Both the position numbers and the translations under genes were made by a program. From positions 1-64,000 of the forward strand of contig NZ_JAKNTA010000014.1 of the NCBI RefSeq assembly GCF_022288725.1: DNA of 64,000 nucleotides, in the 5' to 3' direction. Numbering within the stretch: the stretch's first letter is position 1; every line of letters starts with the position of its first letter. This DNA is from Kitasatospora sp. A2-31. Its GTDB lineage: Bacteria; Actinomycetota; Actinomycetes; Streptomycetales; Streptomycetaceae. Positions 49,251 to 57,657 of this stretch are shown in pieces. The notes beneath the pieces are model-generated. The model was not told the DNA's origin and searched no databases. It saw nothing but the letters and a program-made list of their open reading frames with translations.

Positions 49251-50936
49251 TCAGAACGCGGCGGGCTCCCGGTAGATCCCCCACTCCTCGCGCAGGGCGT
49301 TGCAGATCTCGCCGAGGGTCGCCTCCGCCCGGACGGCGTCGAGCATCGGCGGGATCATCGACTCCCCGGAGCGCGCCGCCGCCAGCATGGCGTCCAGCCC
49401 GGCCCGCACCGCCGCCTCGTCCCGGCCGGCCTTGCGCTCGCGCAGCACGCGCACCTGCTCGCGCTCGACCTCGTGGCTGACCCGCAGGATCTCCAGCTCG
49501 GGGGTGACGCTGCGCGGGTGGCAGTTGACGCCGACGACGCGCTTCTCGCCCTTCTCCACCCCCTGCTGGTACTGGAAGGCCGCCTCGGCGATCTCCCCGG
49601 TGAACCAGCCCTCCTCGATCCCGCGCAGGATGCCGGAGGTGATCGGGCCGATCTCGTGGTCCTCGCGGCCCTTGTCCAGGATCCGCTGGAAGATCGCCTC
49701 GGCCTGCTCCTCGATCCGGTCGGTGAGCGCCTCGACGTACCAGGAGCCGCCCAGCGGGTCGGCCACGTTGGTGATGCCGGTCTCCTCCATCAGCACCTGC
49801 TGGGTGCGCAGGGCGATCTCGGCGGCCTGCTCGGAGGGGAGCGCCAGGGTCTCGTCCAGGGCGTTGGTGTGCAGCGAGTTGGTGCCGCCGAGCACCGCCG
49901 AGAGCGCCTCGACGGCGGTGCGGACCACGTTGTTGTACGGCTGCTGCGCGGTCAGCGAGACCCCGGCGGTCTGGGTGTGGAACCGCAGCCACTGCGCCTT
50001 GTCGGTCGTGGCACCGAAGCGGTCGCGCATCCAGCGGGCCCAGATCCGGCGGGCGGCGCGGAACTTGGCGATCTCCTCGAAGAAGTCGAGGTGGGCGTCG
50101 AAGAAGAACGAGAGGCCGGGCGCGAAGACGTCCACGTCCAGGCCGCGGGAGAGGCCCAGCTCGACGTAGGCGAAGCCGTCCGCCAGCGTGTACGCCAGCT
50201 CCTGCGCGGCCGTCGCCCCGGCCTCGCGGATGTGGTAGCCGGAGACCGAGAGCGGCTTGTACGCCGGGATGCCCTCGGCGCAGTACGCCATCAGGTCGCC
50301 GATCAGGCGCAGGTGCGGCTCGGGGGCGAAGAGCCACTCCTTCTGGGCGATGTACTCCTTGAAGATGTCCGTCTGCAGGGTGCCGTTCAGCACCGCCGGG
50401 TCGACGCCCTGGCGCTCGGCGGCCACCAGGTACATGCAGAAGATCGGGACGGCGGGTCCGCTGATCGTCATCGAGGTGGTGACGTCGCCGAGCGGGATGC
50501 CCTGGAACAGCACCTCCATGTCGGCGGCCGAGTCGATCGCCACACCGCAGTGGCCGACCTCGCCGAGCGACTTCGGGTCGTCGGAGTCGTAGCCCATCAG
50601 GGTGGGCATGTCGAAGGCCACCGAGAGGCCGCCGCCGCCCGCCTCCAGGATCATCCGGTAGCGCTCGTTGGTCTGCTGGGCGTTCCCGAAGCCGGCGAAC
50701 TGGCGGATGGTCCACGTCCGCCCGCGGTAGCCGGTCGGGTGCAGGCCGCGGGTGAAGGGGTACTCGCCCGGCCAGCCGATCCGCTCGAAGCCCGGCACGG
50801 CCTGCCCGGGGGCCGGCCCGTAGACCGGCTCGACCTCGTCGCCGGAGAGGGTGGTGAAGTCCGCGTCCCGCTTGCGGGCGCTGTCGTACCGCTGCTGCCA
50901 GCGCTGCCGCCCGCGCTCGATCTCCTCGGCGTCCAT
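49251..50936 (-). CDS. icmA: Isobutyryl-CoA mutase large subunit
   Basis: 561 residues, cytoplasmic. It is the substrate-binding TIM-barrel subunit that works with a separate B12 subunit (IcmB) to interconvert isobutyryl-CoA and n-butyryl-CoA. The two residues that distinguish this enzyme from methylmalonyl-CoA mutase are present: F80 (RQFAGFG; Tyr in MCM) and Q198 (YIAQKEW; Arg in MCM). There is no C-terminal cobalamin-binding DxHxxG motif, as expected. ATG 50936 has GGAG-type sites upstream. No icmB is in the window. Two tandem palindromes lie just upstream. Confidence 0.93.
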   Translation of the reverse strand: MDAEEIERGRQRWQQRYDSARKRDADFTTLSGDEVEPVYGPAPGQAVPGFERIGWPGEYPFTRGLHPTGYRGRTWTIRQFAGFGNAQQTNERYRMILEAGGGGLSVAFDMPTLMGYDSDDPKSLGEVGHCGVAIDSAADMEVLFQGIPLGDVTTSMTISGPAVPIFCMYLVAAERQGVDPAVLNGTLQTDIFKEYIAQKEWLFAPEPHLRLIGDLMAYCAEGIPAYKPLSVSGYHIREAGATAAQELAYTLADGFAYVELGLSRGLDVDVFAPGLSFFFDAHLDFFEEIAKFRAARRIWARWMRDRFGATTDKAQWLRFHTQTAGVSLTAQQPYNNVVRTAVEALSAVLGGTNSLHTNALDETLALPSEQAAEIALRTQQVLMEETGITNVADPLGGSWYVEALTDRIEEQAEAIFQRILDKGREDHEIGPITSGILRGIEEGWFTGEIAEAAFQYQQGVEKGEKRVVGVNCHPRSVTPELEILRVSHEVEREQVRVLRERKAGRDEAAVRAGLDAMLAAARSGESMIPPMLDAVRAEATLGEICNALREEWGIYREPAAF

Positions 50937-50988
50937 GGCCAAGAACTCCGCTCCGTACGGCCGCCACGGCACCGGGCGGCACAGCTAT

Positions 50989-51000
50989 TAGGACGTCCTA
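50989..51000. promoter_or_regulatory. Operator palindrome TAGGACGTCCTA upstream of icmA
   Basis: Perfect 12-bp palindrome 53 bases before the icmA ATG. Overlaps a TAATAG that may be the -10 on the minus strand. Confidence 0.55.
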
Positions 51001-51007
51001 CTAATTT

Positions 51008-51023
51008 ACTCGGACGTCCTAGT
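51008..51023. promoter_or_regulatory. Second operator palindrome ACTCGGACGTCCTAGT upstream of icmA
   Basis: A 16-bp palindrome with one mismatched pair. Its centre is 21 bp from the centre of the first, so both face the same side of the helix. Confidence 0.55.
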
Positions 51024-51077
51024 ACTTGTCGACGGCAACACGCCCCCGGACCTGCGGACGGGCCGCGGACATGCGAA

Positions 51078-51112
51078 AGGGCGCCCCTCCCCGGAGCGGG
51101 GAGGGGCGCCCT
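51078..51112 (-). terminator. Terminator after the DUF3817 gene
   Basis: 15-bp perfect stem (51078-51092 with 51098-51112), then CTTTCGC on the minus strand, 16 bases after the stop. Confidence 0.8.
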
Positions 51113-51127
51113 CGCAGGCGCGACGGG

Positions 51128-51469
51128 TCAGACCCCGGCGGTCTGCCGGGCGGCCCCGCCGGCCGGCAGCTTGGCGGCGGCCTCCGCGGCCACCCGGCGC
51201 TCGGCGAAGAAGGAGGCGAACGGGATGCAGCCGGCGGCAAGGGTGAAGACCATCCGGCCGAGCGGCCACTTGAGCTTCTGGCCGAGCAGGAAGGTCACCA
51301 CGAAGTACCCGATGTAGAGGTAGCCGTGCAGCATCGCCACGTACGTGGTCAGGTCCTCGGCGGTGCCGAAGCCGTACTTCGCCACCATGAAGCCGCAGAA
51401 CACCAGCAGCGCCACACCGGTCGCCACGGCCAGGGCCCGGTACCAGCCCAGCAGGGGGGTCGCCTTCAT
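51128..51469 (-). CDS. DUF3817-type small integral membrane protein
   Basis: 113 residues with three hydrophobic segments (ALAVATGVALLVFCGFMVA; YLYIGYFVVTFLL; MVFTLAAGCIPFASFF) and the family-type MLHGYLYIGY and FFAERR ends. ATG 51469; a GAGG lies about 10 bases upstream. A second family member lies at 56484-56807. Function unknown. It sits between icmA and a MarR gene, all on the minus strand. Confidence 0.85.
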   Translation of the reverse strand: MKATPLLGWYRALAVATGVALLVFCGFMVAKYGFGTAEDLTTYVAMLHGYLYIGYFVVTFLLGQKLKWPLGRMVFTLAAGCIPFASFFAERRVAAEAAAKLPAGGAARQTAGV

Positions 51470-51608
51470 ACTCACATCGCCTCGCTCGGCAGGATCGGCC
51501 GGTACGCCCCGATCCGCGCACCGCTCCGAACGAGGGTAGCCGCCGTTTACGGGTGCGCCGTGCAGCGGCCTCGGGCCCGTTCCGTGGATCACGGCGACTC
51601 CGGTCCGG

Positions 51609-52139
51609 TCACTGCCCGGCCGGGGCGCCGCCCTCCTCGGTGAAGTCGCCGGCGGCGACCCGCAGCGGCTTGAGCAGCTCGAAGACCTGCCGGCACTGGT
51701 CGGCGCCGTACTCCTCCAGGCCGAACTCCATCGCCATCAGCTCCCGCGTGGCGTCCTCCACCGTCTCGCGGCCACGGGCGGTGATCGCGGCGAGCACACC
51801 GCGGCCGTCCAGCGGGTTGGGGCGGCGGGCGACCAGGCCGGCCCGCTCCAGGCGGTCGACGGTGTTGGTGACGCTGGTCGGGTGGACCATGAGCCGCTCG
51901 CCGATCTTGGACAGCGAGAGCTCGCCGGTCCGGCTGAAGGTGAGCAGCACCAGCGCCTCGTAGCGGGCGAAGGTCAGCCCGTACGGCTTGAGCACCGCGT
52001 CCACCCGCGAGAGCAGGATCTGGTGGGCGCGCATGATCGAGGTGATCGCCGCCATCGAGGGCACGGAGCCCCAGCGGCGGGTCCAGAGCTCGTCGGCGCG
52101 GGCGATCGGGTCGAAGTCGAGTGCGAGGGGCTTGGGCAC
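51609..52139 (-). CDS. MarR-family transcriptional regulator
   Basis: 176 residues, cytoplasmic. The winged-helix part is clear: LTFARYEALVLLTFS, ELSLSKIGERLMVHPTSVTNTVDRLERAGLVARRPNPLDGR in pieces, VLAAITARGRETV. The start GTG 52139 lies right at the end of AAGGAGG, so the site is too close and the exact start is uncertain; homologs I recall begin MPKPL as here. A good promoter (TTGTCC-17-TAACAC) is upstream, with a 16-bp palindrome just beyond it. Confidence 0.9.
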   Translation of the reverse strand: MPKPLALDFDPIARADELWTRRWGSVPSMAAITSIMRAHQILLSRVDAVLKPYGLTFARYEALVLLTFSRTGELSLSKIGERLMVHPTSVTNTVDRLERAGLVARRPNPLDGRGVLAAITARGRETVEDATRELMAMEFGLEEYGADQCRQVFELLKPLRVAAGDFTEEGGAPAGQ

Positions 52140-52167
52140 CTCCTTACCGTACCGGCGTGCGGGACGG

Positions 52168-52196
52168 GTGTTACCAGGCGTCCTGATGGTGGACAA
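52168..52196 (-). promoter_or_regulatory. Promoter of the marR gene
   Basis: On the minus strand TTGTCC (52196-52191), 17 bases, TAACAC (52173-52168). Spacing is ideal for the housekeeping sigma factor. Confidence 0.6.
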
Positions 52197-52206
52197 GCGC
52201 GATGCG

Positions 52207-52222
52207 TGGCGGGATCCCGCCA
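52207..52222. promoter_or_regulatory. Palindrome TGGCGGGATCCCGCCA upstream of marR
   Basis: Perfect 16-bp palindrome 11 bp beyond the marR -35. The identical 16-mer recurs at 54451-54466 before the second protease. Confidence 0.6.
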
Positions 52223-52405
52223 GTGGGGTCCGCTGGTCCGTACCAGCACGTTGCACACATGTGAACGGGCGACAACCACCCGCGGCGGGCAGGTTGTTGA
52301 CCGCCGGACGGGCGTTCGGCCCGGTATCAGGCGTCGGTTCGGGCGGTAACCCGCTGAAAGACGGGGTGTTCTGACCGCTTTTGTCGCCCTGTTCACAATC
52401 CGCCG

Positions 52406-52427
52406 GACTGGCGAGACCTGGCCAATC
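52406..52427 (+). repeat. Duplicated leader block, copy 1
   Basis: 22 bases here are identical to 54521-54542. They begin GACTGGCGAGACCTGG. Both copies precede a protease gene by 208-229 bases and are followed by TGTCATGCTT. Confidence 0.75.
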
Positions 52428-52634
52428 GGTGAACCAGACCTGTCATTTCACTTGTTGGATTGTCATGCTTTCGGCCAGCCCCGTCCGGCAGGCCGCCACC
52501 CCACTCATCGGCGGCCCGCCGCTCGACCGCACGGAGCAGCACGTCAGCGCCCGTTCCGCCCCTCAGGTGCCAACCCCGGCACCCCGGAACGCGGTGCGAC
52601 CGCGCACACGCGGTTTCCCGGAAGGACCCTGTAC

Positions 52635-54272
52635 GTGAAGCGAAAGCTCGCAGCCGGCGCCGTACTCTCCGCCACCGCCCTCCTCACCGGCGTCATCCAG
52701 GTGAGCACCGCCGCCCAGGCCGCCCCGACCCCGTCGGCCGAGGCCCAGGCCGCGCAGCAGCGCGAGGCCGTCCTCGCGGTGGCGAAGGGTCAGTCCGACC
52801 CGCTGGCCAAGGCGCTGGCACTGGGCGGCCAGGAGAAGCTGGTCGCCAAGGACGCCGTGGTGGACGCCAACGGGACCCGCCACCTCCGCTTCGAGCGCAC
52901 CTTCGCCGGCCTGCCCGTCCTCGGCGGCGACCTGGTCGTGCACCAGGCCGCCGACGGCGCCGTGAAGTCCGTGGACAAGGCCGTCAGCGCGCAGATCGCC
53001 CTGCCGAGCCTGACCCCGAAGATCCCCGCCGACCAGGCGTCCGCCCAGGCCTCCGGCGCCGTCCAGGCGACCGTCGGCATCGCCGCCGACAAGGACGAGT
53101 CCCCGCTGAAGGAGGTCCACCAGGCCGGCGCCGCCCAGCTGGTGGTCTGGGCTGCCGACGGCAACCCGCGCCTGGCGTACCGGACGACCGTCGAGGGCCT
53201 GCGCGCCGACGGCACCCCGTCGAGCCAGCTGCTGGTCACCGACGCCGCCACCGGCGAGGTGCTCTCCACCCACGAGCAGGTGCAGACCGCGACCGGCACC
53301 GGCAAGGGCGTCTTCGTCGGCACCGTCCCGCTGACGACCACCCTGAGCGGCTCGACCTACCAGCTCAAGGACACCACCCGCGGCGGGCAGTCGACCAGCG
53401 ACCTCAAGGGCCGCACCTCGGGCTCGGGCACCCTGTACACCGACGCCGACAACGTCTGGGGCACCGGCACCGTCTCCAGCGGCCAGTCGGCCGCGGTGGA
53501 CGCGCAGTTCGGCGCGGCGGCGACCTGGGACTACTACAAGAACTCCTTCGGCCGCCTGGGCATCAAGAACAACGGGGTCGGCGCCACCAGCCGCGTCCAC
53601 TACGGCAAGAACTACGTGAACGCGTTCTGGAACGACTCCTGCTTCTGCATGACCTACGGCGACGGCACCAGCAACACCCACCCGCTGACCGAGCTCGACG
53701 TGGCCGGCCACGAGATGACCCACGGCGTCACCTCCGCCACCGCGGGCCTGAACTACTCGGGCGAGTCCGGCGGCCTGAACGAGGCCACCTCGGACATCTT
53801 CGGCACCATGGTCGAGTTCTCCGCCAACCTGGCGTCCGACACCCCGGACTACCTGATCGGCGAGCTGATCGACATCAACGGCGACGGCACGCCGCTGCGC
53901 TACATGGACAAGCCCTCGAAGGACGGCGGCTCCGCCGACTCGTGGTACTCCGGCGTGGGCAACCTGGACGTCCACTACTCGTCCGGCGTGGCCAACCACT
54001 TCTTCTACCTGCTGGCCGAGGGCAGCGGCGCCAAGACCGTCAACGGCGTCAGCTACAACAGCCCGACCTCCAACGGCTCCACCGTCACGGGCATCGGCCG
54101 GACCAAGGCCGCGGCCATCTGGTACCGCGCCCTGACCGTGTACTGGACCTCCACCACCGACTACAAGGGCGCCCGCACCGGCACCCTGAGCGCGGCGGCC
54201 GACCTCTACGGCGCGGGCAGCGCCGAGTACAACGCGGTGGCGGCCGCGTGGAGCGGCGTCAACGTCAACTGA
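52635..54272 (+). CDS. Secreted thermolysin-like neutral metalloprotease (M4), first copy
   Basis: 545 residues. Signal peptide MKRKLAAGAVLSATALLTGV...AQA, an FTP/propeptide region (about 45-215: RFERTFAGLPVLGGDLVVHQ), then the M4 catalytic domain. Zinc ligands H359 and H363 in HEMTH and E383 in GGLNEATSD; E360 is catalytic; the second active-site His is in NLDVHYSSGVANHFFY. GTG 52635 with GAAGGA 8 bases upstream. Exported extracellular peptidase for nutrient supply or development, from family. The next gene is a close duplicate with the same leader. Confidence 0.95.
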   Translation: MKRKLAAGAVLSATALLTGVIQVSTAAQAAPTPSAEAQAAQQREAVLAVAKGQSDPLAKALALGGQEKLVAKDAVVDANGTRHLRFERTFAGLPVLGGDLVVHQAADGAVKSVDKAVSAQIALPSLTPKIPADQASAQASGAVQATVGIAADKDESPLKEVHQAGAAQLVVWAADGNPRLAYRTTVEGLRADGTPSSQLLVTDAATGEVLSTHEQVQTATGTGKGVFVGTVPLTTTLSGSTYQLKDTTRGGQSTSDLKGRTSGSGTLYTDADNVWGTGTVSSGQSAAVDAQFGAAATWDYYKNSFGRLGIKNNGVGATSRVHYGKNYVNAFWNDSCFCMTYGDGTSNTHPLTELDVAGHEMTHGVTSATAGLNYSGESGGLNEATSDIFGTMVEFSANLASDTPDYLIGELIDINGDGTPLRYMDKPSKDGGSADSWYSGVGNLDVHYSSGVANHFFYLLAEGSGAKTVNGVSYNSPTSNGSTVTGIGRTKAAAIWYRALTVYWTSTTDYKGARTGTLSAAADLYGAGSAEYNAVAAAWSGVNVN

Positions 54273-54288
54273 CGCCAGCGCCGCAGGG

Positions 54289-54327
54289 GCGCCCGGGGTC
54301 CTCACTGGGAGGGGAGGCCCCGGGCGC
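54289..54327 (+). terminator. Terminator after the first protease gene
   Basis: 10-bp GC stem (54289-54298 with 54318-54327), starting 17 bases past the stop. Confidence 0.6.
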
Positions 54328-54444
54328 TCGCGCGTTCCCGCGTCGGGCCCGTCGGGCCGCGGGGACCGCGGGCGGCCGGGCGGCGGAGGCGGGCGGCCGC
54401 CCGCGGCTCGCCGGTTAGCAAGCGCCGCCGCCCCCGGCAAGCCC

Positions 54445-54472
54445 GCCCGCTGGCGGGATCCCGCCAGCGGGC
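54445..54472. promoter_or_regulatory. 28-bp perfect palindrome with core TGGCGGGATCCCGCCA
   Basis: The 16-bp core is identical to the one next to the marR promoter; here it is extended by GCCCGC and GCGGGC to 28 bp. It lies about 280 bases before the second protease start. Confidence 0.6.
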
Positions 54473-54520
54473 AAACCCCGCGATCCGGACACCTGCCCCG
54501 CCCGCACCACCGGTACCGGC

Positions 54521-54542
54521 GACTGGCGAGACCTGGCCAATC
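54521..54542 (+). repeat. Duplicated leader block, copy 2
   Basis: Identical to 52406-52427. The two leaders also share the segments AGCAGCACGTCAGCGCC and GCGCACACGCGGTTTCCC before the start codons. Confidence 0.75.
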
Positions 54543-54750
54543 CCGGCCGCCGCCCTGTCCTTTCCCGCACCGCACTTGTCATGCTTCTGACCAAGCCCCG
54601 TTCGACGACCGTCGCCCCCACCCATCGACGGCTCGTCAAGGACCGCACGGGAGCAGCACGTCAGCGCCCTACCGCCCCACGGCGCCAACCCCGGCGCCCC
54701 GGTATGCGGCGCGACCGCGCACACGCGGTTTCCCGGAAGGAACCCCGTAC

Positions 54751-56367
54751 GTGAAGCGAAAGCTGACAGCCGGAGCCGTACTCTCCGCCACCGCCCTGCT
54801 GGCCGGCGCCATCCAGGTCGCCGCCGCCCCCGCCCAGGCCGCCGCCCCCTCGCCCGTCCAGCAGCGCGAGGCGCTGATCGCCCTGGCCGGCGGCGAGGCC
54901 GCCCCGGTGGCGCAGGCGCTCGCGCTCGGCGGCCAGGAGAAGCTGGTGGTCAAGGACGCGGTGCTGGACGGCAACGGCGACCGGCACCTGCGGTACGAGC
55001 GGACCCTGGGCGGCCTGCCGGTGCTCGGCGGCGACCTGGTGGTGCACCAGAAGGCCAACGGCACGATCACCTCGGTGGACCGGGCCTACGAGGGCCGGCT
55101 CGCCCTGGCCGGCCTCACCCCGGCGCTGTCGGCCGAGAAGGCCTCCGCGCAGGCGCTCGGCGCGGTCCGGGCGACCGTCGGCGTCGCCGCCGACGAGGAC
55201 GAGGCGGCCATCAGCCGGGTCGACGGCGCCGACGCGGCGCAGCTGGTCGTCTGGGCCGCCGACGGCAACCCGCGACTCGCCTACCAGACCGTGGTCCACG
55301 GGCAGCGGGCCGACGGCACCCCGAGCAGCCAGCGACTGGTCACCGACGCCGCCACCGGGGCCCTGCTCTCCAGCCACGAGGAGTTCCAGACCGCGACCGG
55401 CAGCGGCAAGGGCGTCCACGTCGGTTCGGTGACGCTGACCACCACCCAGAGCGGCTCGACCTACCAGCTCAAGGACGCCTCCCGGGGCAACCAGTGGACC
55501 GGCAACGCCGCCAGCGGCAACGCCCTGTACACCGACGCGGACAACGTCTGGGGCAACGGCCTGGCCTCCAACACCCAGTCCGCCGCCGTGGACGCCCAGT
55601 TCGGCGCGGCGGCCACCTGGGACTACTACAAGAGCACGTTCGGCCGCAACGGCATCAAGAACAACGGCGTCGGCGCGAGCAGCCGGGTGCACTACGGCAA
55701 CGCCTACGTGAACGCGTTCTGGAACGACTCGTGCTTCTGCATGACGTACGGCGACGGCTCCGGCAACACCAACCCGCTGACCGCGATCGACGTGGCCGGC
55801 CACGAGATGACCCACGGCGTCACCTCCGCCACCGCCGGGCTGGTCTACTCCGGCGAGTCCGGTGGCCTCAACGAGGCCACCTCGGACATCTTCGGCACGA
55901 TGGTCGAGTGGTACGCCAACCTGCCGGGCGACGTGCCGGACTACCTGATCGGCGAGAAGATCAACATCTTCGGCAACGGCAAGCCGCTGCGCTACATGGA
56001 CCAGCCCTCCAAGGACGGCAAGTCCAAGGACGCCTGGTACTCGGGGGTCGGCAACCTCGACGTCCACTACTCCTCGGGCGTGGCCAACCACTTCTTCTAC
56101 CTGCTGGCCGAGGGCAGCGGCGCCAAGACCATCAACGGCGTCAGCTACAACAGCCCGACCTCCAACGGCTCCACCGTCACGGGCATCGGCCGGAACAAGG
56201 CCGCCGCGATCTGGTACCGGGCGCTGACCACCTACTTCACCTCGACCACCAACTACAAGGCCGCCCGCACGGCGACCCTGAAGGCGGCGTCGGACCTCTA
56301 CGGCGGCACCGGCAGCACCGAGTACAAGGCCGTCGCCGCGGCCTGGAGCGCGGTGAGCGTCAACTAG
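54751..56367 (+). CDS. Secreted thermolysin-like neutral metalloprotease (M4), second copy
   Basis: 538 residues. Same layout as the first copy: signal peptide MKRKLTAGAVLSATALLAGA...AQA, FTP/propeptide, catalytic domain with HEMTH (H351, E352, H355), E375 in NEATSD, and NLDVHYSSGVANHFFY. The catalytic part is nearly identical to the first copy, the propeptide less so. GTG 54751 with GAAGGAA upstream. Both genes and their leaders were duplicated together. A 19-bp hairpin follows. Confidence 0.95.
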   Translation: MKRKLTAGAVLSATALLAGAIQVAAAPAQAAAPSPVQQREALIALAGGEAAPVAQALALGGQEKLVVKDAVLDGNGDRHLRYERTLGGLPVLGGDLVVHQKANGTITSVDRAYEGRLALAGLTPALSAEKASAQALGAVRATVGVAADEDEAAISRVDGADAAQLVVWAADGNPRLAYQTVVHGQRADGTPSSQRLVTDAATGALLSSHEEFQTATGSGKGVHVGSVTLTTTQSGSTYQLKDASRGNQWTGNAASGNALYTDADNVWGNGLASNTQSAAVDAQFGAAATWDYYKSTFGRNGIKNNGVGASSRVHYGNAYVNAFWNDSCFCMTYGDGSGNTNPLTAIDVAGHEMTHGVTSATAGLVYSGESGGLNEATSDIFGTMVEWYANLPGDVPDYLIGEKINIFGNGKPLRYMDQPSKDGKSKDAWYSGVGNLDVHYSSGVANHFFYLLAEGSGAKTINGVSYNSPTSNGSTVTGIGRNKAAAIWYRALTTYFTSTTNYKAARTATLKAASDLYGGTGSTEYKAVAAAWSAVSVN

Positions 56368-56418
56368 TCCGCCGGCGGGCCGGACCCCGCGACGGGGAAC
56401 CGGACCGCCTCCGAAACG

Positions 56419-56467
56419 GCAGCAGGCTGCCGGGGCCACCGGGAGAGGGGCCCCGGCAGCCTGCTGC
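56419..56467. terminator. Perfect 19-bp hairpin between convergent protease and DUF3817 genes
   Basis: 56419-56437 pairs with 56449-56467, loop 11 bases. Serves both directions. Confidence 0.88.
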
Positions 56468-56483
56468 TCGCCGGGCGGGAGGG

Positions 56484-56807
56484 TCAGGCGGCGGCGGGCT
56501 CGCGCACCGGCGCGAGCTCGCCGCGCTCCTCCTTCTTCAGGGTGCGCTCGGCGAAGAAGCCGCCGGTGGGCAGCACCGAGAGGACGAAGAGCAGGACGCC
56601 GCGCCTGGCGTCCCACTTCTGCGTCTGCCACGCCATGATCCAGAAGACCACGTACAGGATGAACAGGATCCCGTGGACCATGCCCATCACCGGCACCGCG
56701 TCGAAGCTGGTGGTGCGCTTGAGCACCGAGCAGACCAGGAGCAGGAGGAAGGAGAGGCCCTCGGGGCCGGAGACCAGGCGCAGGCGGTGGACGGCGCTGC
56801 TGTTCAC
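56484..56807 (-). CDS. DUF3817-type small integral membrane protein, second copy
   Basis: 107 residues with three hydrophobic segments (LSFLLLLVCSVL; GMVHGILFILYVVFWIMAW; GVLLFVLSVLPTGGFF), MVHGILF and FFAERT as in the copy at 51128-51469. GTG 56807 with GAGG 8 bases upstream. The C-terminus is charged (KKEERGEL). Function unknown. Confidence 0.85.
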   Translation of the reverse strand: MNSSAVHRLRLVSGPEGLSFLLLLVCSVLKRTTSFDAVPVMGMVHGILFILYVVFWIMAWQTQKWDARRGVLLFVLSVLPTGGFFAERTLKKEERGELAPVREPAAA

Positions 56808-57006
56808 GATGGGTACCTCGTATGGGGGTCGGAGATCGCTTGTGAACCGGCGCACAAGCCTCCCCGCCATTATCACCGAGCGCGCGGCCGGGCCTGCGCC
56901 CGGGGTCCGTGCCGGGCCCGCCGCCCGCCCCGTCCGGGACGCCCCGTTTGTCGCAGACCGGTACCAGAACGCCGACGCCCCCTCCCCGGGCCGGGCCGGG
57001 GCCCGC

Positions 57007-57012
57007 TACATT
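57007..57012 (+). promoter_or_regulatory. -10 element TACATT immediately before the first AIM24-type gene
   Basis: TACATT ends 6 bases before the GTG at 57019, and no ribosome site is present, so the transcript is probably leaderless. Confidence 0.5.
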
Positions 57013-57018
57013 TCGGCC

Positions 57019-57657
57019 GTGGCACAGTTTCGACTCCAAGGGTCCAAGACGCTCGCCGTCGACATGACGGGCGACGGCGTCAAAGCCAGAAACGGCTCGA
57101 TGGTCGCTTACACCGGCCAGATGAGCTTCAAGAAGCTCACCGGCGGCGGCGACGGCCTGCGCGGCATGGTGACCCGGCGCCTGACCGGCGAGCAGATGGT
57201 CGTCATGGAGGTGAAGGGGCAGGGCACCTGCTACTTCGCCGACCGGGCGACCGAGATCAACCTGGTCCGGCTGAACGGCGAGACGCTCTACGTCGAGTCG
57301 GACAACCTGCTCTGCACCGAGGGCACGCTGAAGACGGGCACGACCTTCACCGGGCTCAACGGCATCTCCTCCGGCAACGGCCTCTTCACCACCAAGGTCG
57401 AGGGCCACGGCTGGGCCGCCGTCACCTCCAAGGGACCGGCCGTCATCCTGCGGGTCTCCCAGGGCATGCCGCTGCGGGTCGACCCGGGGGCGTACGTGGC
57501 GCACACCGGCAACCTGAGCCGCAGCCTGAAGTCGGGTGCCGGCTGGACCACCTTCATCGGCGAGGGCGGCGGCGAGGCCGTCCAGGTGGAGTTCACCGGT
57601 GAGGGCCTGGTGTACGTGCAGCCGTCCGAGAAGCTGACCATCGGGGGCGACGTCTGA
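57019..57657 (+). CDS. AIM24-family protein (first of three)
   Basis: 212 residues, no signal peptide, no membrane segment. AIM24-type beta-rich repeats: NGSMVAYTGQMSFKK, GQGTCYFADRATEINLVRLNGETLYVESDNLL, GNGLFTTKVEGHGWAAV, VDPGAYVAHTGNL. GTG 57019 is read directly after a -10 element, likely leaderless. TGATG overlap with the next gene. Related proteins in Streptomyces are often grouped with TRAP-like/tellurium-type genes, but their function is unknown. Confidence 0.85.
   Translation: MAQFRLQGSKTLAVDMTGDGVKARNGSMVAYTGQMSFKKLTGGGDGLRGMVTRRLTGEQMVVMEVKGQGTCYFADRATEINLVRLNGETLYVESDNLLCTEGTLKTGTTFTGLNGISSGNGLFTTKVEGHGWAAVTSKGPAVILRVSQGMPLRVDPGAYVAHTGNLSRSLKSGAGWTTFIGEGGGEAVQVEFTGEGLVYVQPSEKLTIGGDV

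Larger units (their letters stand above)
52140..52634. other. 495-base divergent region between marR and the first protease gene
   Basis: Contains the marR promoter and palindrome, and from about 52406 the promoter/leader copy shared with the second protease. No gene supported. Confidence 0.6.
54273..54750. other. 478-base region between the two protease genes
   Basis: It holds a terminator (54289-54327), the 28-bp palindrome (54445-54472) and the copied leader from 54521 on. No gene supported. Confidence 0.6.

Noticed and set aside
49251..50936. Methylmalonyl-CoA mutase annotation
   Set aside because: F80 and Q198 are isobutyryl-CoA mutase residues and the cobalamin domain is absent.
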